The translations under genes were made by a program, and so were the position numbers. From Capniomyces stellatus (lineage: Eukaryota > Kickxellomycota > Harpellomycetes > Harpellales > Legeriomycetaceae): a stretch of 64,000 nt of DNA. Location: the NCBI GenBank assembly GCA_001661515.1, contig LUVW01000009.1, forward strand, positions 422,736 through 486,735, written 5' to 3'. Positions 23,130-34,413 of this stretch are shown piece by piece (the stretch's first letter is position 1; every line of letters starts with the position of its first letter). Under the pieces are notes generated by a model. That model saw only the letters and a program-made list of their open reading frames with translations. It was not told the origin of the DNA and did no database searches.

Positions 23130-24331
23130 GTTGAATTTAATTTGGCGGTGTTAAAAGTTATAGGTGAAAGCGGGTTGTGTTATTTTTCTTTAATTTGCCT
23201 TATTTCTGGCTTTAGAACGGCAAAAACCTGAAAATCTGTACACCGAAATTTCAGCAGTTAAAAAACGTGATTGGTAACGCTCCAATTTAGTGGCAAAAAT
23301 CTACCAAAAATAAAAATCGAGAATTAAGAAAAAACAATTGTCAATAAATAAAAACCAACAATAACCAATACCAATACCAATACCAATACCAATATCAACG
23401 CTAGTGTTGCCAATACTTTATTAATTGAGCCCAAACTCCCCAAGCAAAGCCGGCGTCTATACTATTACAGCGACAGATAAATTTATATGATCCCGCTGCT
23501 TGGAGCAAACAAAACAACTCAATAATGACACGAGTGCTAGTCCCAGTCATTCGCCATGATCAAAGCTAGTGATAAACAAAATTAGCGCATTTTACAGCAA
23601 TCGTTAACTGGGTAGAGCATAAAGATTGAAGTTAAATGCGCACGGTTAAGAAAAGTTGGGGTTTATTAAAGATTGTTGGTAACAGTAACATTACAAAAAT
23701 ATAACATGTACTCGAGTGTAATAAATATAAACATAACCTGCATTGGACCACCAGCAATATAAAAGTAATTTGATAGGTACGGTTTATAACAAGCCGACTT
23801 TTTTAAATCTTATGTTGTTGCTAAAACTCTCTAAACCATACATACACTCTCTCTTCTTTCAGTATGTTTGAGGTATTAATAGGCTAGTTAATGGGTTAAT
23901 TTTAAGCAGACTTTTCATAAGAAGTTAATCGGGATAAATTTTGCTACTTGAATGATCGATTCAAGCATTTGTCTAGAATCATTACACATTAAAATGTACT
24001 TGAAGCCGACTAAATGGGTATGATTTTTTGGTTCAAAACGGATATTTATCTTAATTATTCTTGAGAATCAATTCTTGGATGTAGGCTGAAGTGGATATAC
24101 AGTAAAGTCAGTGTGTTATGTGTGTAAATGAATCGAGGTTTGTCAGCCAACTACAATAAGCTATTTTTTATTCTGCAAGTTACGCTGTGTTCGCTTCTAT
24201 AAACATTGTACAAATCAAATATATAGCACAGCTTCAATACACGCTATTGAAAGCACCGAGGATAAATGATATCTCTGATAATAGCTGAACAAGAGCAAAA
24301 GATGACGAACTGGTGCCACCGCATTGTGTTC
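23130..24331. other. Intergenic region with a CCAATA microsatellite
   Basis: This 1.2 kb AT-rich spacer lies upstream of the hydrolase gene and downstream of TAF9. Apart from five tandem CCAATA units at 23365-23394, I see no structured element. An alternative last exon of TAF9 might extend to about 24245. Confidence 0.4.
23365..23394. repeat. (CCAATA)5 hexanucleotide microsatellite
   Basis: Five perfect CCAATA units lie in the upstream region of the hydrolase gene. The reverse complement of this same hexamer forms the repeat in an intron of the Dug2-like gene at 59402-59443. Confidence 0.9.
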
Positions 24332-25218
24332 TTAGTAAACTAGAGTAGGAAGAATATGAATACTTACCTCAGGAACAATCTGGAAGTTCACACCAGTCAG
24401 TGTGTGCTTTTCTGGTGGTAATCTAACGCCATACTTTTCTGGCAACAACGGCAAGGGATTCTTGTTGCAGCTTTCTGCCAGCTCGAGATAGAACTAAAAA
24501 TACCAAGCAATAATTTGATTTAAAAAAAGCATTAAACAAAAAACTTCTTGGTTTACGTCAAGTACGTAAATAAATATTCATCAACAGGTGTTTGCTTTTG
24601 TTGTATTCGTTTTTTGTAGGCTTAAAGTGCAGTGGCTTCCAAATCATGCTTATTGAGAGCGGCAAAGGATCCGAAGCAAAAAAAAAAAATAGCAAGAACA
24701 ACAATGATCACAAGAGTGAAATAGGCGCGTTAATACCTCTCTATCTGGCGGATTGTTGAAGGAGTAATTAACACGACCCTGAATCGCCAATCTCACATCC
24801 TCCAAATCCAATTCCTTCTTTTCGGCGTGTTCTGAATAAACCAGCGCATCCTGCAAGACGTCAAGAGTATATCCTATTTTATTTATACACGCATTTATTT
24901 ATCAAGTTAACAGTAATAGCAAGAGTAAATATATATAGTACAAACTCAATTCGACAAATGAATCGCACTTGATTAACTTTTCGCGCTTCAGATTATTATA
25001 ATATTTTTCTTTCATTAAAGGGGGTTTCAGAGCTTTATGTGAGATGAGCGGTATATAAAGTATTTACTATTTGCAAATTCCAGTAATTGGTTGACAACAT
25101 TCGGATCGCACTCTTCTATCCCTTGCGATTGCAAAATAATACTCATTAATTTGACATCCCTAGGGATTCCAAGGTCCTCGTTAGACTCTGTTTTATTTCC
25201 AGTGCTATCGTTAGACAT
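24332..25218 (-). CDS. TAF9: TAF9, histone-fold subunit of TFIID and SAGA
   Basis: TAF9 pairs with TAF6 through a histone fold and is shared by TFIID and SAGA in RNA polymerase II transcription. Exons are 25218-25068, 24873-24737 and 24493 onward, with phases that fit. The fold reads [19 protein letters not shown], then [18 protein letters not shown] across the first splice, then [20 protein letters not shown], closely following the family. After it come [29 protein letters not shown] and the family's conserved C-terminal stretch around [11 protein letters not shown]. The end is unclear: reading through gives a stop at 24332 (149 residues), while a good donor (GAG|GTAAGT) at 24367 could splice to a further exon. 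The protein is about as long as other fungal TAF9s either way. Confidence 0.9.
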
Positions 25219-25623
25219 TCTTATATTTGCTGGAATGTAAAATATAATGAAAAATAACAAAGTATTTGTAGCTATAAGAGTAAATGGGTGGAGTAAATGA
25301 ATAAAAGGGAATAAAGTTCACTATTTAAAAGCAACTGAACTTACAAAGCAGAAAATGAGAAAAATGCAAACCAAAATTTTTAAATAAAGATGGTTTTTAT
25401 TAAAGCATTGAATGAAATCGGAAAAGGTCAGAGTAGTATAGGTATTACTGAAGTAGCGAAATGTGTGTTGTTAAGCGAAACCAAATAGCAGTGATATTTT
25501 AATGAAAAAAAGCACAGTCAAACAAAGATAATTATTGTATATATACTTTATTTTCAAACATTTATTTTTAAATGATGAGTATAACAAAAACTAGTCAAGT
25601 AAAAATAAAAATATAAAAGTAAA
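25219..25623. other. Short spacer between RPS14 and TAF9
   Basis: About 405 AT-rich bases separate two genes on the minus strand. It should contain the RPS14 3' UTR and the TAF9 promoter. Nothing else is visible. Confidence 0.4.
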
Positions 25624-26556
25624 CTAGAGACGACGACCACGACGACCACCCTTCTTACGGGTAGAATCAGTTGGGATTGGTGTAACATCTTCAATGCGAC
25701 CAATTCTCATACCAGCACGAGCCAAAGCACGGAGTGCGGCTTGTCCTCCTGGTCCTGGAGATTTGCTGCGGGTACCACCGGTGGCACGGATCTTTACGTG
25801 CAAAGCAGTGATTCCGAGTTCCTTGCAACGGACGGCAACATCTTGGGCAGCCAACATAGCAGCGTATGGAGATGACTCATCACGATCAGCCTTAACCTTC
25901 ATACCACCTGTTTAGTTAAAAGATGCAAAAAAAAATACAATTTTTTTTGACCAAAATAGAAATGTTAGCCAGATTAAAAAAGAGATTTTACGTGTGTCAT
26001 CACTCGTCCCTTAATGCTTAATAGGCTAGTCAAATAATTGTGGGTCGTTTAAATTAAACCTTTCGAATACAGACTTGCAAGCACAAAGTAACTTGAGTGA
26101 AGCTAAAATCTAAAAGCTGAATATTACTGAACTGCTGTACTTACCAGTAATCTTGACCATGGTTTCGCGACCGGTCAAATCAGTGACGTGGACAAAAGTA
26201 TCATTGAATGATGCAAAAATATGTGCAACACCAAATACGAGTTCTCCGGCCTTGATTGTTGGGCCAAGTGAGATGACTTGTTCAACTTGTGTCTTCTTTG
26301 CTGCTTTTTTGGACTATTTCGTGTAAATTTGATGTTGTGAAATTAGTATCATACGACTTATGGATTCGACTTGCTTATCAATTTATCTTATCTATCAAGC
26401 GCTCATACTGTCCAAGTTTAGCCGCCAACTTTATGGAAAATCGAATCCGGTATAAAGTCGATTCCCATATCTTGAGCAACGCGCGTACATATACTTTATT
26501 TATCCCATTTACATATACACACAATACATATATATATATATATATATACTTACCAT
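25624..26556 (-). CDS. RPS14: 40S ribosomal protein uS11 (RPS14)
   Basis: uS11 sits on the platform of the small subunit and is needed for late 40S maturation. Three exons encode 151 residues: 26556-26554 (the ATG alone), 26313-26145 and 25907-25624. The second exon gives [19 protein letters not shown] and [20 protein letters not shown]; the third gives [40 protein letters not shown] and the basic tail [14 protein letters not shown]. This is near-identical to eukaryotic uS11 over its whole length. The first coding exon contains only the start codon, followed directly by GTAAGT; the next exon opens with no ATG of its own at the right place, so the intron is required. Introns are 240 and 237 bases, longer than most here. 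Confidence 0.97.
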
Positions 26557-29500
26557 ATTGGATTACTGTAACTGCGTTATTAGAATAAATAAGCAACTGA
26601 AAGGATGAATCCAAAATCTTTAATGTCAAAATCTAATATTCAAAAAAAAAAAAACCTATTAGTTTGGATTTCTTTGTAAAAAAAATATAAATCGACCTTT
26701 AATTGCTATTACTCAGTTTATTTTTTCCTCATTACTAAAATCCGTAAAGTAAAAATAGCTGTCAAAAAAAAAAGATTAATAGGTTATGGTTGGCTGGATA
26801 CTAATTAGCACTTCTTAGTGGGTTATTGTATTGGATGGTTTTCTGTTCATAAAAGTTTTAATATTCCTAATTGAAATAAAATTGCTTTTTTTTATTTACC
26901 TCGCTTTTAATTCGCATATTTTCTTGAATAATTTCAATTGGAGGTTTAACGTTAGTTTTTTGTTGAAATTGTGACATTTGAAATTTATTAACTAGACACT
27001 ATTCTCATTCAAAAAGTTTTGCAAATCCAATATGATATTTCAAAAAGTTTTGCAAAACCAAAGTTGAATCAAGTAATAATCGGCGAACTTGTCGTATATT
27101 TGGCTTATTAAATGATCAATCGATTGTTTTAAAAGTCCTCATATCGATTTTTGAGCTTGTATTTCATTGTAGTTCCAAACCGAAATATACGCCGGAAATG
27201 TGAACTATTGTAGATTTTAAGAAGCAAGGTTCACAACGCCTTAAACACTATACACGGAATAAGAAAGCTAATAGAGTATAGTAATACTATCAACTTGAAG
27301 CTGAAAACCCAGCCTCTATCGTGTTAAGATGTATAATATATTTGATGATTTGAAGGCAGATGTTTGGCATACGAGCTATTTCTAATAAAACAGACATTGG
27401 TGCCTAAAAGTGTGTAGACCTCATGAAATTAAAGTATGTGTTCAACAGATAAATAGCGACTGGGCTGAAAATAAAATAAAATAAAATACCACAGACTATT
27501 TACGAAATAAGTTACAAAGCCAATAAGCCAAGATTTGGATTTTTATATAAATTAGTATGATAATAAATGTCAACATACACAGCGTGAATGTATATGGCGA
27601 GTGGTTTCCATAGTATCAATATATATGATATACTTTTACTATTATCACACTTTTTGGTATGCACAGTGATGACCTGTTTGGTTTCAAATCAGTTAAAGTG
27701 CCAAACTCTATATATATATATAATGTTTGGAATAGGGTAAACTAAATCAAGACACCATTATACTATTAATCAAGCCTGTTATTCATGCATAGACAAATCC
27801 AAATATGAGAATAGTATTGGTATGATGTGAAATAAAATGGAAATGAGAAATTAGCAGTGTATAGAAAGAACAAAGTAGCGTTTTGTGAATCATTGAAAGC
27901 CACAATTTTAAGGGGCGAGTAAGTTTCAATTTCCAATCAAATGTTGATCATAATTTTACACCACGTCGAGTTGTATCAAAGTTTGTTGGAGTTCAATAAA
28001 AAAATCACAAAGTAAAGTTTGTTGATGGGAGCGTGTTGTTGATTCTATTTGTTAGCTTTATTTTTGGTTGTTGTTGAAACTTCAAGTAAGTGGTGAATCA
28101 GAAAACTAATAAAAGAGTTTCAAGTGGTGTTATATATATTTATTTATATATTTAAACAAATGTTGTGCTGATAAAAACAGCTTGGCGATTGAAAAAAACA
28201 AAAACAAAATATAACAAAACAAAACAAAGCAAAACTAGCACTCTAAACTATTACGCGTCGATAAAGCCATGCTTAACAGAAATTGGCTCAGGTACTTGTT
28301 TATTTGGAAAATTAATAATTTTCAAGTATAACTCGAATCATCGAGTATGATTCTATAAATAAACATATGAACAGAGGCTGCAATTAAGCTATCAGCGATG
28401 ATCGGAGCATTCGTATCCTCCAACATATTCAATATGCTCTTGAAACCAAGCTTAAAACTTATAAAGCTGATTTTTATAAAACTAGTATCTCTAGGGGCTA
28501 TGAAATGTCCATAAGCCCCGCAAGAAAAGTGACCACCTTTTAGAGGAAAAATCAATGTGCCAAAGTATGTGGAAGTTATAGGGCGATGTATAATGAATAG
28601 TTTGAGCAAGTTTTGATGAGTTATCACCGTACTTTGTTTATCCGGCCAATCTTTGTAATATCCAAATATTACTATATATTTGTATGTAGTTACTACTATT
28701 TCTGTAATAAATAACCAAATGTTAGATACATCACTTAATTGCGACATACAGTTTAAGCTTGTAGTTATATTATTTCTAGAATAGCCAGAAATATAAAACA
28801 AAGCAAAATATAACTTTATTATCAAGGTTGCATTTTGAAATAATATCCTTCTTTTACTCAACCCTTTATTTTTTACTTTACTAGGATTCTATAATCAGTT
28901 TTTAGAGGTATAATTATTTAGTGATACATATTGTTAATATCAACAACTGAACAACAAAGTCGGTATATATATATATATATATAATAAGCAGTCGATTCAA
29001 TCAAAAGCAGGTGTCAGTAGTAGTTTAAAGGCACCCTTTTGTTGTTTAGAAACACAAGAATTTCGACATTGTTTGGTAAAAGAAAAAGCTGGTTCATACG
29101 AGTAATTTAATTAAAAGGAGCAAACAGACAGAGTATATGTACATAGAGCTGTATCATATACACACAGCTATTATACACAAATAAAAGCAGGTGCTATTTA
29201 TAATCTTTGGTGCTTGGACGTTGATAAGAAGGGATTAGTGAGACGCAAGTTCAACTCGAGGTAAGTGTATTCAGGTATTTATGTGTGCTTATTAAAGTTT
29301 AGTCTAAATCTGGAGTTTAAAGTAAATTAAGCCAAGAGATTGAACAACACTTGAATATTTATTGGGAGGAAAAGGGGGGAGGGGACGGGGACGGGGAAAT
29401 AATATATGGTGGCCAACTTATTCAACTTGGTGTTCAAATGATTATAAATCCCCACATAAAGGCATTTAGTAGCCAGACTCAAACGTAACCAATTGCAAGA

Positions 29501-29925
29501 TATTAGAAGGCCAAAAAGTTTCAAAACTCTTTAAAAACACTAAAATTAAAAAACCGGTTAAATATGGAAAAATTGGCGTATTAAAAATAATTATAAAAAA
29601 AAAAGTAAAAAAGTAAAAAAGTGATCTCAACTGAATCCAGTAACTTTTAAAAGATGTCAAGAGGATATTTTACTACTCTTATGCATATAATACATAAAAA
29701 AAAATGTATAATCGCAAGCATACTTGTACAGGGTTGCATATAACTATTTATTGAAAACAGAGTGCTGTTTATACTTGTAGTATACCGAAGATAGTCAAGG
29801 AAAACCGATACAGGCTGCAAACTGAAAGTAGAAAGAATATAACGTAGCTTTACGGGTGTGATATAGTATAGTATAGTATATTATACTTATTCGTGTGTTG
29901 TATATAGCAAGCCGACAAAAAAAAA
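26557..29925. other. Divergent intergenic region, 3.4 kb
   Basis: This very AT-rich stretch lies between RPS14 (-) and the flippase gene (+). It contains TA dinucleotide runs near 27710-27722 and 28966-28983 (another lies in the RPS14 intron near 26529-26549), A tracts, and a TAGTA repeat near 29864-29880 just before the flippase. A possible small coding exon is listed separately at 26900-26977. The frame at 28322-28861 (-) is the longest open stretch but has no recognisable family. Confidence 0.45.
26900..26977 (-). CDS. Possible first exon of a small unrecognised gene
   Basis: An ATG at 26977 opens 26 codons (MSQFQQKTNVKPPIEIIQEN, then MRIKSE) ending exactly at a GAG|GTAAAT donor. The composition is protein-like and unlike the surrounding AT-rich sequence. 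I could not find a convincing next exon before RPS14 begins at 26556: acceptors at about 26867 and 26762 both lead to stops after 2 and 7 codons. It may therefore be a tiny protein, an upstream open frame, or chance. I do not recognise it. Confidence 0.25.
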
Positions 29926-32900
29926 ATGGAGGAAGCAGAGGCGGGGAAAGCCCCAGCAACGACTGTAGGTCAAATGGTAAAAAATGTCTTTCACAAGTTT
30001 GGGAAGGCTGATGTCGAAAAACATAGAAACAAAATGTCGACTTTGCCAAACAGAAAAGTGTACCTAAACGTGAAGGTCCCAGAGGAGGAGGAATTGGAGC
30101 ATAGAAAGTACTATGTTACAAACAAAATCTCAACAGCACAGTACTCCTTACTAAACTTTATTCCAGTCAACATAGCGAGACAGTTTAAAAGAGCAGCAAA
30201 TGTATACTTTCTGTTCTTGACAGCAGTGCAAATGATACCATACTTTGCTGTAGGCCCGCCAGTGCTAGCAGCACTTCCGTTGGTGGCCGTTCTGACTATC
30301 ACAGCGTTTAAAGATGGGTTGGAGGACTGGAGAAGACATGTAAACGATAAGACTATCAACAACAGCAAAACGACGGTGATAAGGAACAGGGAAAACGTAA
30401 ACATGCTTTACACAAAAAAGAAGCAATTGAGTTCAGAGGGGTGGATGAGTAAAATGTTTAAAAAGGAAAAAAAGGAGAGTAACTTTCCAGCGGAGTGGCT
30501 TGATGACCGTTTTAACAAGGCTGACCCGGAGGGGGCGCTAAAACCAAAAAAGTGTAGCTGGGGAGATATCCGCGTGGGAGATGTAGTGTTGTTAAGATCA
30601 GGAGATGCGGTAGCGTCGGATATGCTGATCCTTTCAACATCAAACGAAGACGGTAGTTGTTTTGGAGACAGCAAGGACCTTGACGGGGAAACCAATCTGA
30701 AGCCAAAGAGTGCGTTGGTAGAGCTGTCGGAAAAAAGAGGACTTGAGGGGGTGAGAAACTTAAAGATAGTGGTGGAAACAGACACGCCAACAGAGAATAT
30801 GTTTGTTTTTAACAGCAAAATAACAGTAATAAAGGACGGCAAGACTAAACAGATAGGGGCAAACATAAACAACGTGTTGTTCCGAGGAATGATGCTTAGA
30901 AACACAGAGTGGGTGATTGGGATGGTCTTGTACACAGGCATGCAAACCAAAGTGATAATGAACTCAGGGCCACCGCCTTATAAGCGAAGCAAGATCGAAA
31001 AGATGATGAACAAGCAGGTTATTTCCAACTTTTTCCTTTTGGCAATATTGTGCACTAGTTTTTGTTTGGTTGGGGGCCTGGTATATTACAGAAGAGACAA
31101 GGAGACTGGGGATTTGCTATTTATAGATGGCAGCATTGGTACCACAATGTACACGGTCCAGTTGTTTTTCTCAACAATGATATTGTTGCAGAATGTGATA
31201 CCGATCTCGCTTTATGTGAGTATTGAGTTTATCAAGCTGATGCATGCATACTTTATCTACAACGACATTGAAATGTATTATGAGAGGTTAAAGATGAGAT
31301 GTATTCCTAGAAATTGGAGCATTTCGGATGATATGGGTCAGATCAGTTATGTTTTCAGCGATAAAACAGGGACTCTAACAAGAAACATTATGGATTTCCG
31401 GATGTGCTCGATAAATGGTATGGTGTACGGAAAGCAACTTCCAGGGGATGAGCTGGATGTCGAAAAGGGGCGAAAGGCACAGGAAGAGGTAAGCACAAGA
31501 AACGCTGACAAGACAGAGTACGGAGACTTGGAGTCGGGAACAACAGAAAAGGAACCTTGCGGGTTTAAGGAGGATAGTTCAAAAATGGATCCCAACACGC
31601 TGAAGCAAAAACGGAAAGAGGCAATTTCAGAGTATGTTGGAGCAATGCGGCAAGTGTTTGAGCCCAAGTATGTGGACTTGGGAGATGAGGAGAGTGGGGA
31701 AAATGGAGCTTACACATTTGTAGACCCGGAGCTGTTCTACCACATGAAACCGGGCACCTGCAAGCCAGAAAAAGACAGTACTGCAAAAATATATGCGCCT
31801 TGGACCGATCAAGAGAAGCAGGCAGAGGCAATTAACATGTTTTTAACGCATTTGGCGGTTTGCCATACAGTGATAATAGAAAGCGGCAAAAAAGTAGATA
31901 TAGATAAAGGCGATAAGGTGAGTGTAATCAGCAAGGAAAGCAAAGCCCATAGAAGCGTGAGGAGCATGATGGGTAAGGGCAAGAGCAAGGTATTTAGGAG
32001 CAAGAGTCAGAATGAAAACTTGGACTTGGATGTTGTGGACATTGACGACACATCGATTATCACGGGGGTAACAGACCCAATGCTTTCCCCAGGCGCGTAC
32101 GATTTACCAAGCCTTGAAGAGCCGTTCAAGAGGCTAAAGTACTCTGCAGAGTCGCCAGACGAGAGTGCACTGGTAGCAGCAGCAAGCAACATGGGGTATA
32201 CGTTTGTAAGTAGAGCGCGGGATAAACTGACGTTGAATATTTTGGGAAAACCGACTACATACCAGATTCTGGATACAATCGAGTTCAACTCTACCAGAAA
32301 AAGAATGACAGTAGTGGTGAAAAGACCAGAGCCTTACAACGACATAGTGGCTTTCACAAAGGGGGCTGACTCGATAGTATTGGATTTGCTCAAGCCGCTA
32401 GACAAGTCCGATCAGTTCGAGCTGAAGAGGCGTGAAGCAACGTATAACCAAATCGACGAGTTTGCAAACGCAGGACTGCGCACTCTGGTCCTGGCCTACA
32501 GGAAGCTTACACCTGAAATGTACAAGGATTGGTCAATAAAGTATAGATTGGCAACCTCGAACCTGGAAGACAACAGACAGGCGCTAATCGACTCTGCAGC
32601 CAAGGAGATGGAGTGTGAGCTGGAGCTAATAGGCAGCACAGCCATCGAGGACAAGCTGCAGGAGCGGGTCCCTGACTGCATTGCTTCGCTGAGATCAGCA
32701 GGAATCCGGGTGTGGGTTCTGACAGGAGACAAAATGGAGACTGCAGTCAACATTGGATTTGCTTCAAATCTTCTGACACACAGCATGGAGGTGTGGTCGA
32801 TTGATGGGAAGGGTTCGGATAAGGAGATCCTTGAAAAGTTTTGGCTAGTCAGCAAAATGGTAACCGAGTGCAAGGTAGGAAAGTGCGAGCTGGAAAAGGA

Positions 32901-34413
32901 AAAGGGCAAGTACGATACACACAGCCAAGAATCACAAATTCGCGCGATTTCTGGCAAGCTTGAAACGCCAATCACAGAGCCCTCCTCCCACTTATACCTG
33001 CGCCAACACGAAGCCAGTGTTCTAGGGAACATTTCCTACAACCTCAAGCGTGCTGTTGCAAGACTGACTAGGCTAGGTAAGCTAGGTCGAGTTAGCACCG
33101 GTGATGGTCTTGATGCCGAAACTGTGCGCCAGTCTATCCACATCCTCAGCAAGGAGTCAGAGAAGCCAAAGGGGGACAGCCAGAGCTTCAAAACCAAGGC
33201 TGGTCGCCGGTTGTCAATGGTAGTCGAAAGCTCAGAGAAAATATACACCAGGACTTCTGACCAAGACAACGCTTTTGTTATCGAGGGCAGGGCTTTGAAA
33301 GTTTTGCTGGAGAACGAAAAGGCCTCAAAGCAGCTTGTCAAACTCGCGCCTATTTTCAAATCCGTCATCTGCTGCCGCGCCTCTCCTCTCCAAAAAGCAC
33401 AGGTCGTCAAGTTGATAAGAAACGGACTAGATGTCATCACTCTCGCCATTGGCGATGGCGCCAATGACGTCAGTATGATCCAAGCCGCCAACGTCGGCGT
33501 TGCCATTGCTGGTGAGGAAGGCCTACAGGCCGCCAACGCGTCGGACTACACTATTGGTCGGTTCCACTACTTGCAGAACTTGCTGATGGTCCATGGGCTT
33601 TTCAATTACCTTCGGATTTGCGAGTCGATTCTGTCCTTTTTCTACAAAAACGCTGTTTGGGCCATGGCTCCAGTGTGGTTCGCCTTTTTCTGCAGATTCA
33701 GCGGAAACTTGTTCTACAGTTTTACCTACATCCAGCTTTACAATCTAGTCTTCACCGTCTTCCCCGTGCTTGTAATTGGCTGTGTAGATAAACCGTTCAA
33801 CTACAAAACTGCTATGCTGTACACCGGTGCCTACAAAGCTGGCATCAAAAACTCTTATTTCAGCCACAATAAATTCTTCTTCTACATGCTCGACGGATTC
33901 TACCAATCTGCTATCTGCTTCTTTGTTTACTTTGCCTTTGTTGCTCCTGGCGCCGCTGTCCAAAGCTACACCGGAAAAACCTGGTCCATCTTAGATCTCA
34001 GCAGTGGCGTTGTGGGCTCCATTGTTATTTGCGCTAGTTTAACTGTTGGTATGAACGCTTGGTCGTGGAATTGGTTAATGTGGGTCTCAATCGCCTTCTC
34101 GATAGGCTCGTACTTTATATTTACTATCGGAATAGCCTTGACCGAATCTCCTTCCATCTACGAAAACCTGAAAACTGTATTTTTGACTTTTACTTTTTGG
34201 TCTGCTATGTTGATTTCAGTCCTTCTTGCCCTAGGCCCAAGGTTTATTTACAAGTTCTACCAAAAAAGCTTACGTCCAAAGGACATCGACGTTATTAGAG
34301 AAATCAAAATCCTACACCGCCCTTGGTATGGCCAGGTTTATCTAGCTGATAACGACACCACCAAGTCTGTACCCAGACCAAAAAAGAGAATGACCCAAAT
34401 TCAGGCACTCTAG
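29926..34413 (+). CDS. P4-ATPase phospholipid flippase (Dnf1/Dnf2-like)
   Basis: P4-ATPases move phosphatidylcholine, -ethanolamine or -serine from the outer to the cytosolic leaflet, usually with a Cdc50-type partner. This 1495-residue single exon shows the full set: YYVTNKISTAQYSLLNFIPV at the first membrane region, actuator motif LDGETNLKPK (Glu about 255), the PISL motif of membrane segment 4 (VIPISLYVSIEF), phosphorylation motif SDKTGTLT (Asp479), nucleotide-binding SAESPDESALVAAA and TKGADSIVLDLL, VLTGDKMETAVNIGFA, and hinge GDGANDVSMIQ near 1177. Ten membrane segments are expected, the last six after about 1220. Extra charged loops occur near 515-605, 655-690 and in the P/N region near 990-1110. 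The ETNLKP form and loop pattern point to the Dnf1/Dnf2 class rather than Drs2 or Neo1, with moderate confidence. It is likely at the plasma membrane or endosomes. Confidence 0.95.
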   Translation: MEEAEAGKAPATTVGQMVKNVFHKFGKADVEKHRNKMSTLPNRKVYLNVKVPEEEELEHRKYYVTNKISTAQYSLLNFIPVNIARQFKRAANVYFLFLTAVQMIPYFAVGPPVLAALPLVAVLTITAFKDGLEDWRRHVNDKTINNSKTTVIRNRENVNMLYTKKKQLSSEGWMSKMFKKEKKESNFPAEWLDDRFNKADPEGALKPKKCSWGDIRVGDVVLLRSGDAVASDMLILSTSNEDGSCFGDSKDLDGETNLKPKSALVELSEKRGLEGVRNLKIVVETDTPTENMFVFNSKITVIKDGKTKQIGANINNVLFRGMMLRNTEWVIGMVLYTGMQTKVIMNSGPPPYKRSKIEKMMNKQVISNFFLLAILCTSFCLVGGLVYYRRDKETGDLLFIDGSIGTTMYTVQLFFSTMILLQNVIPISLYVSIEFIKLMHAYFIYNDIEMYYERLKMRCIPRNWSISDDMGQISYVFSDKTGTLTRNIMDFRMCSINGMVYGKQLPGDELDVEKGRKAQEEVSTRNADKTEYGDLESGTTEKEPCGFKEDSSKMDPNTLKQKRKEAISEYVGAMRQVFEPKYVDLGDEESGENGAYTFVDPELFYHMKPGTCKPEKDSTAKIYAPWTDQEKQAEAINMFLTHLAVCHTVIIESGKKVDIDKGDKVSVISKESKAHRSVRSMMGKGKSKVFRSKSQNENLDLDVVDIDDTSIITGVTDPMLSPGAYDLPSLEEPFKRLKYSAESPDESALVAAASNMGYTFVSRARDKLTLNILGKPTTYQILDTIEFNSTRKRMTVVVKRPEPYNDIVAFTKGADSIVLDLLKPLDKSDQFELKRREATYNQIDEFANAGLRTLVLAYRKLTPEMYKDWSIKYRLATSNLEDNRQALIDSAAKEMECELELIGSTAIEDKLQERVPDCIASLRSAGIRVWVLTGDKMETAVNIGFASNLLTHSMEVWSIDGKGSDKEILEKFWLVSKMVTECKVGKCELEKEKGKYDTHSQESQIRAISGKLETPITEPSSHLYLRQHEASVLGNISYNLKRAVARLTRLGKLGRVSTGDGLDAETVRQSIHILSKESEKPKGDSQSFKTKAGRRLSMVVESSEKIYTRTSDQDNAFVIEGRALKVLLENEKASKQLVKLAPIFKSVICCRASPLQKAQVVKLIRNGLDVITLAIGDGANDVSMIQAANVGVAIAGEEGLQAANASDYTIGRFHYLQNLLMVHGLFNYLRICESILSFFYKNAVWAMAPVWFAFFCRFSGNLFYSFTYIQLYNLVFTVFPVLVIGCVDKPFNYKTAMLYTGAYKAGIKNSYFSHNKFFFYMLDGFYQSAICFFVYFAFVAPGAAVQSYTGKTWSILDLSSGVVGSIVICASLTVGMNAWSWNWLMWVSIAFSIGSYFIFTIGIALTESPSIYENLKTVFLTFTFWSAMLISVLLALGPRFIYKFYQKSLRPKDIDVIREIKILHRPWYGQVYLADNDTTKSVPRPKKRMTQIQAL

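Noticed and set aside
29240..29262. GTTCAACTC resembling a tRNA B box
   Set aside because: The flanking bases do not pair as a T-stem and no cloverleaf can be drawn upstream.
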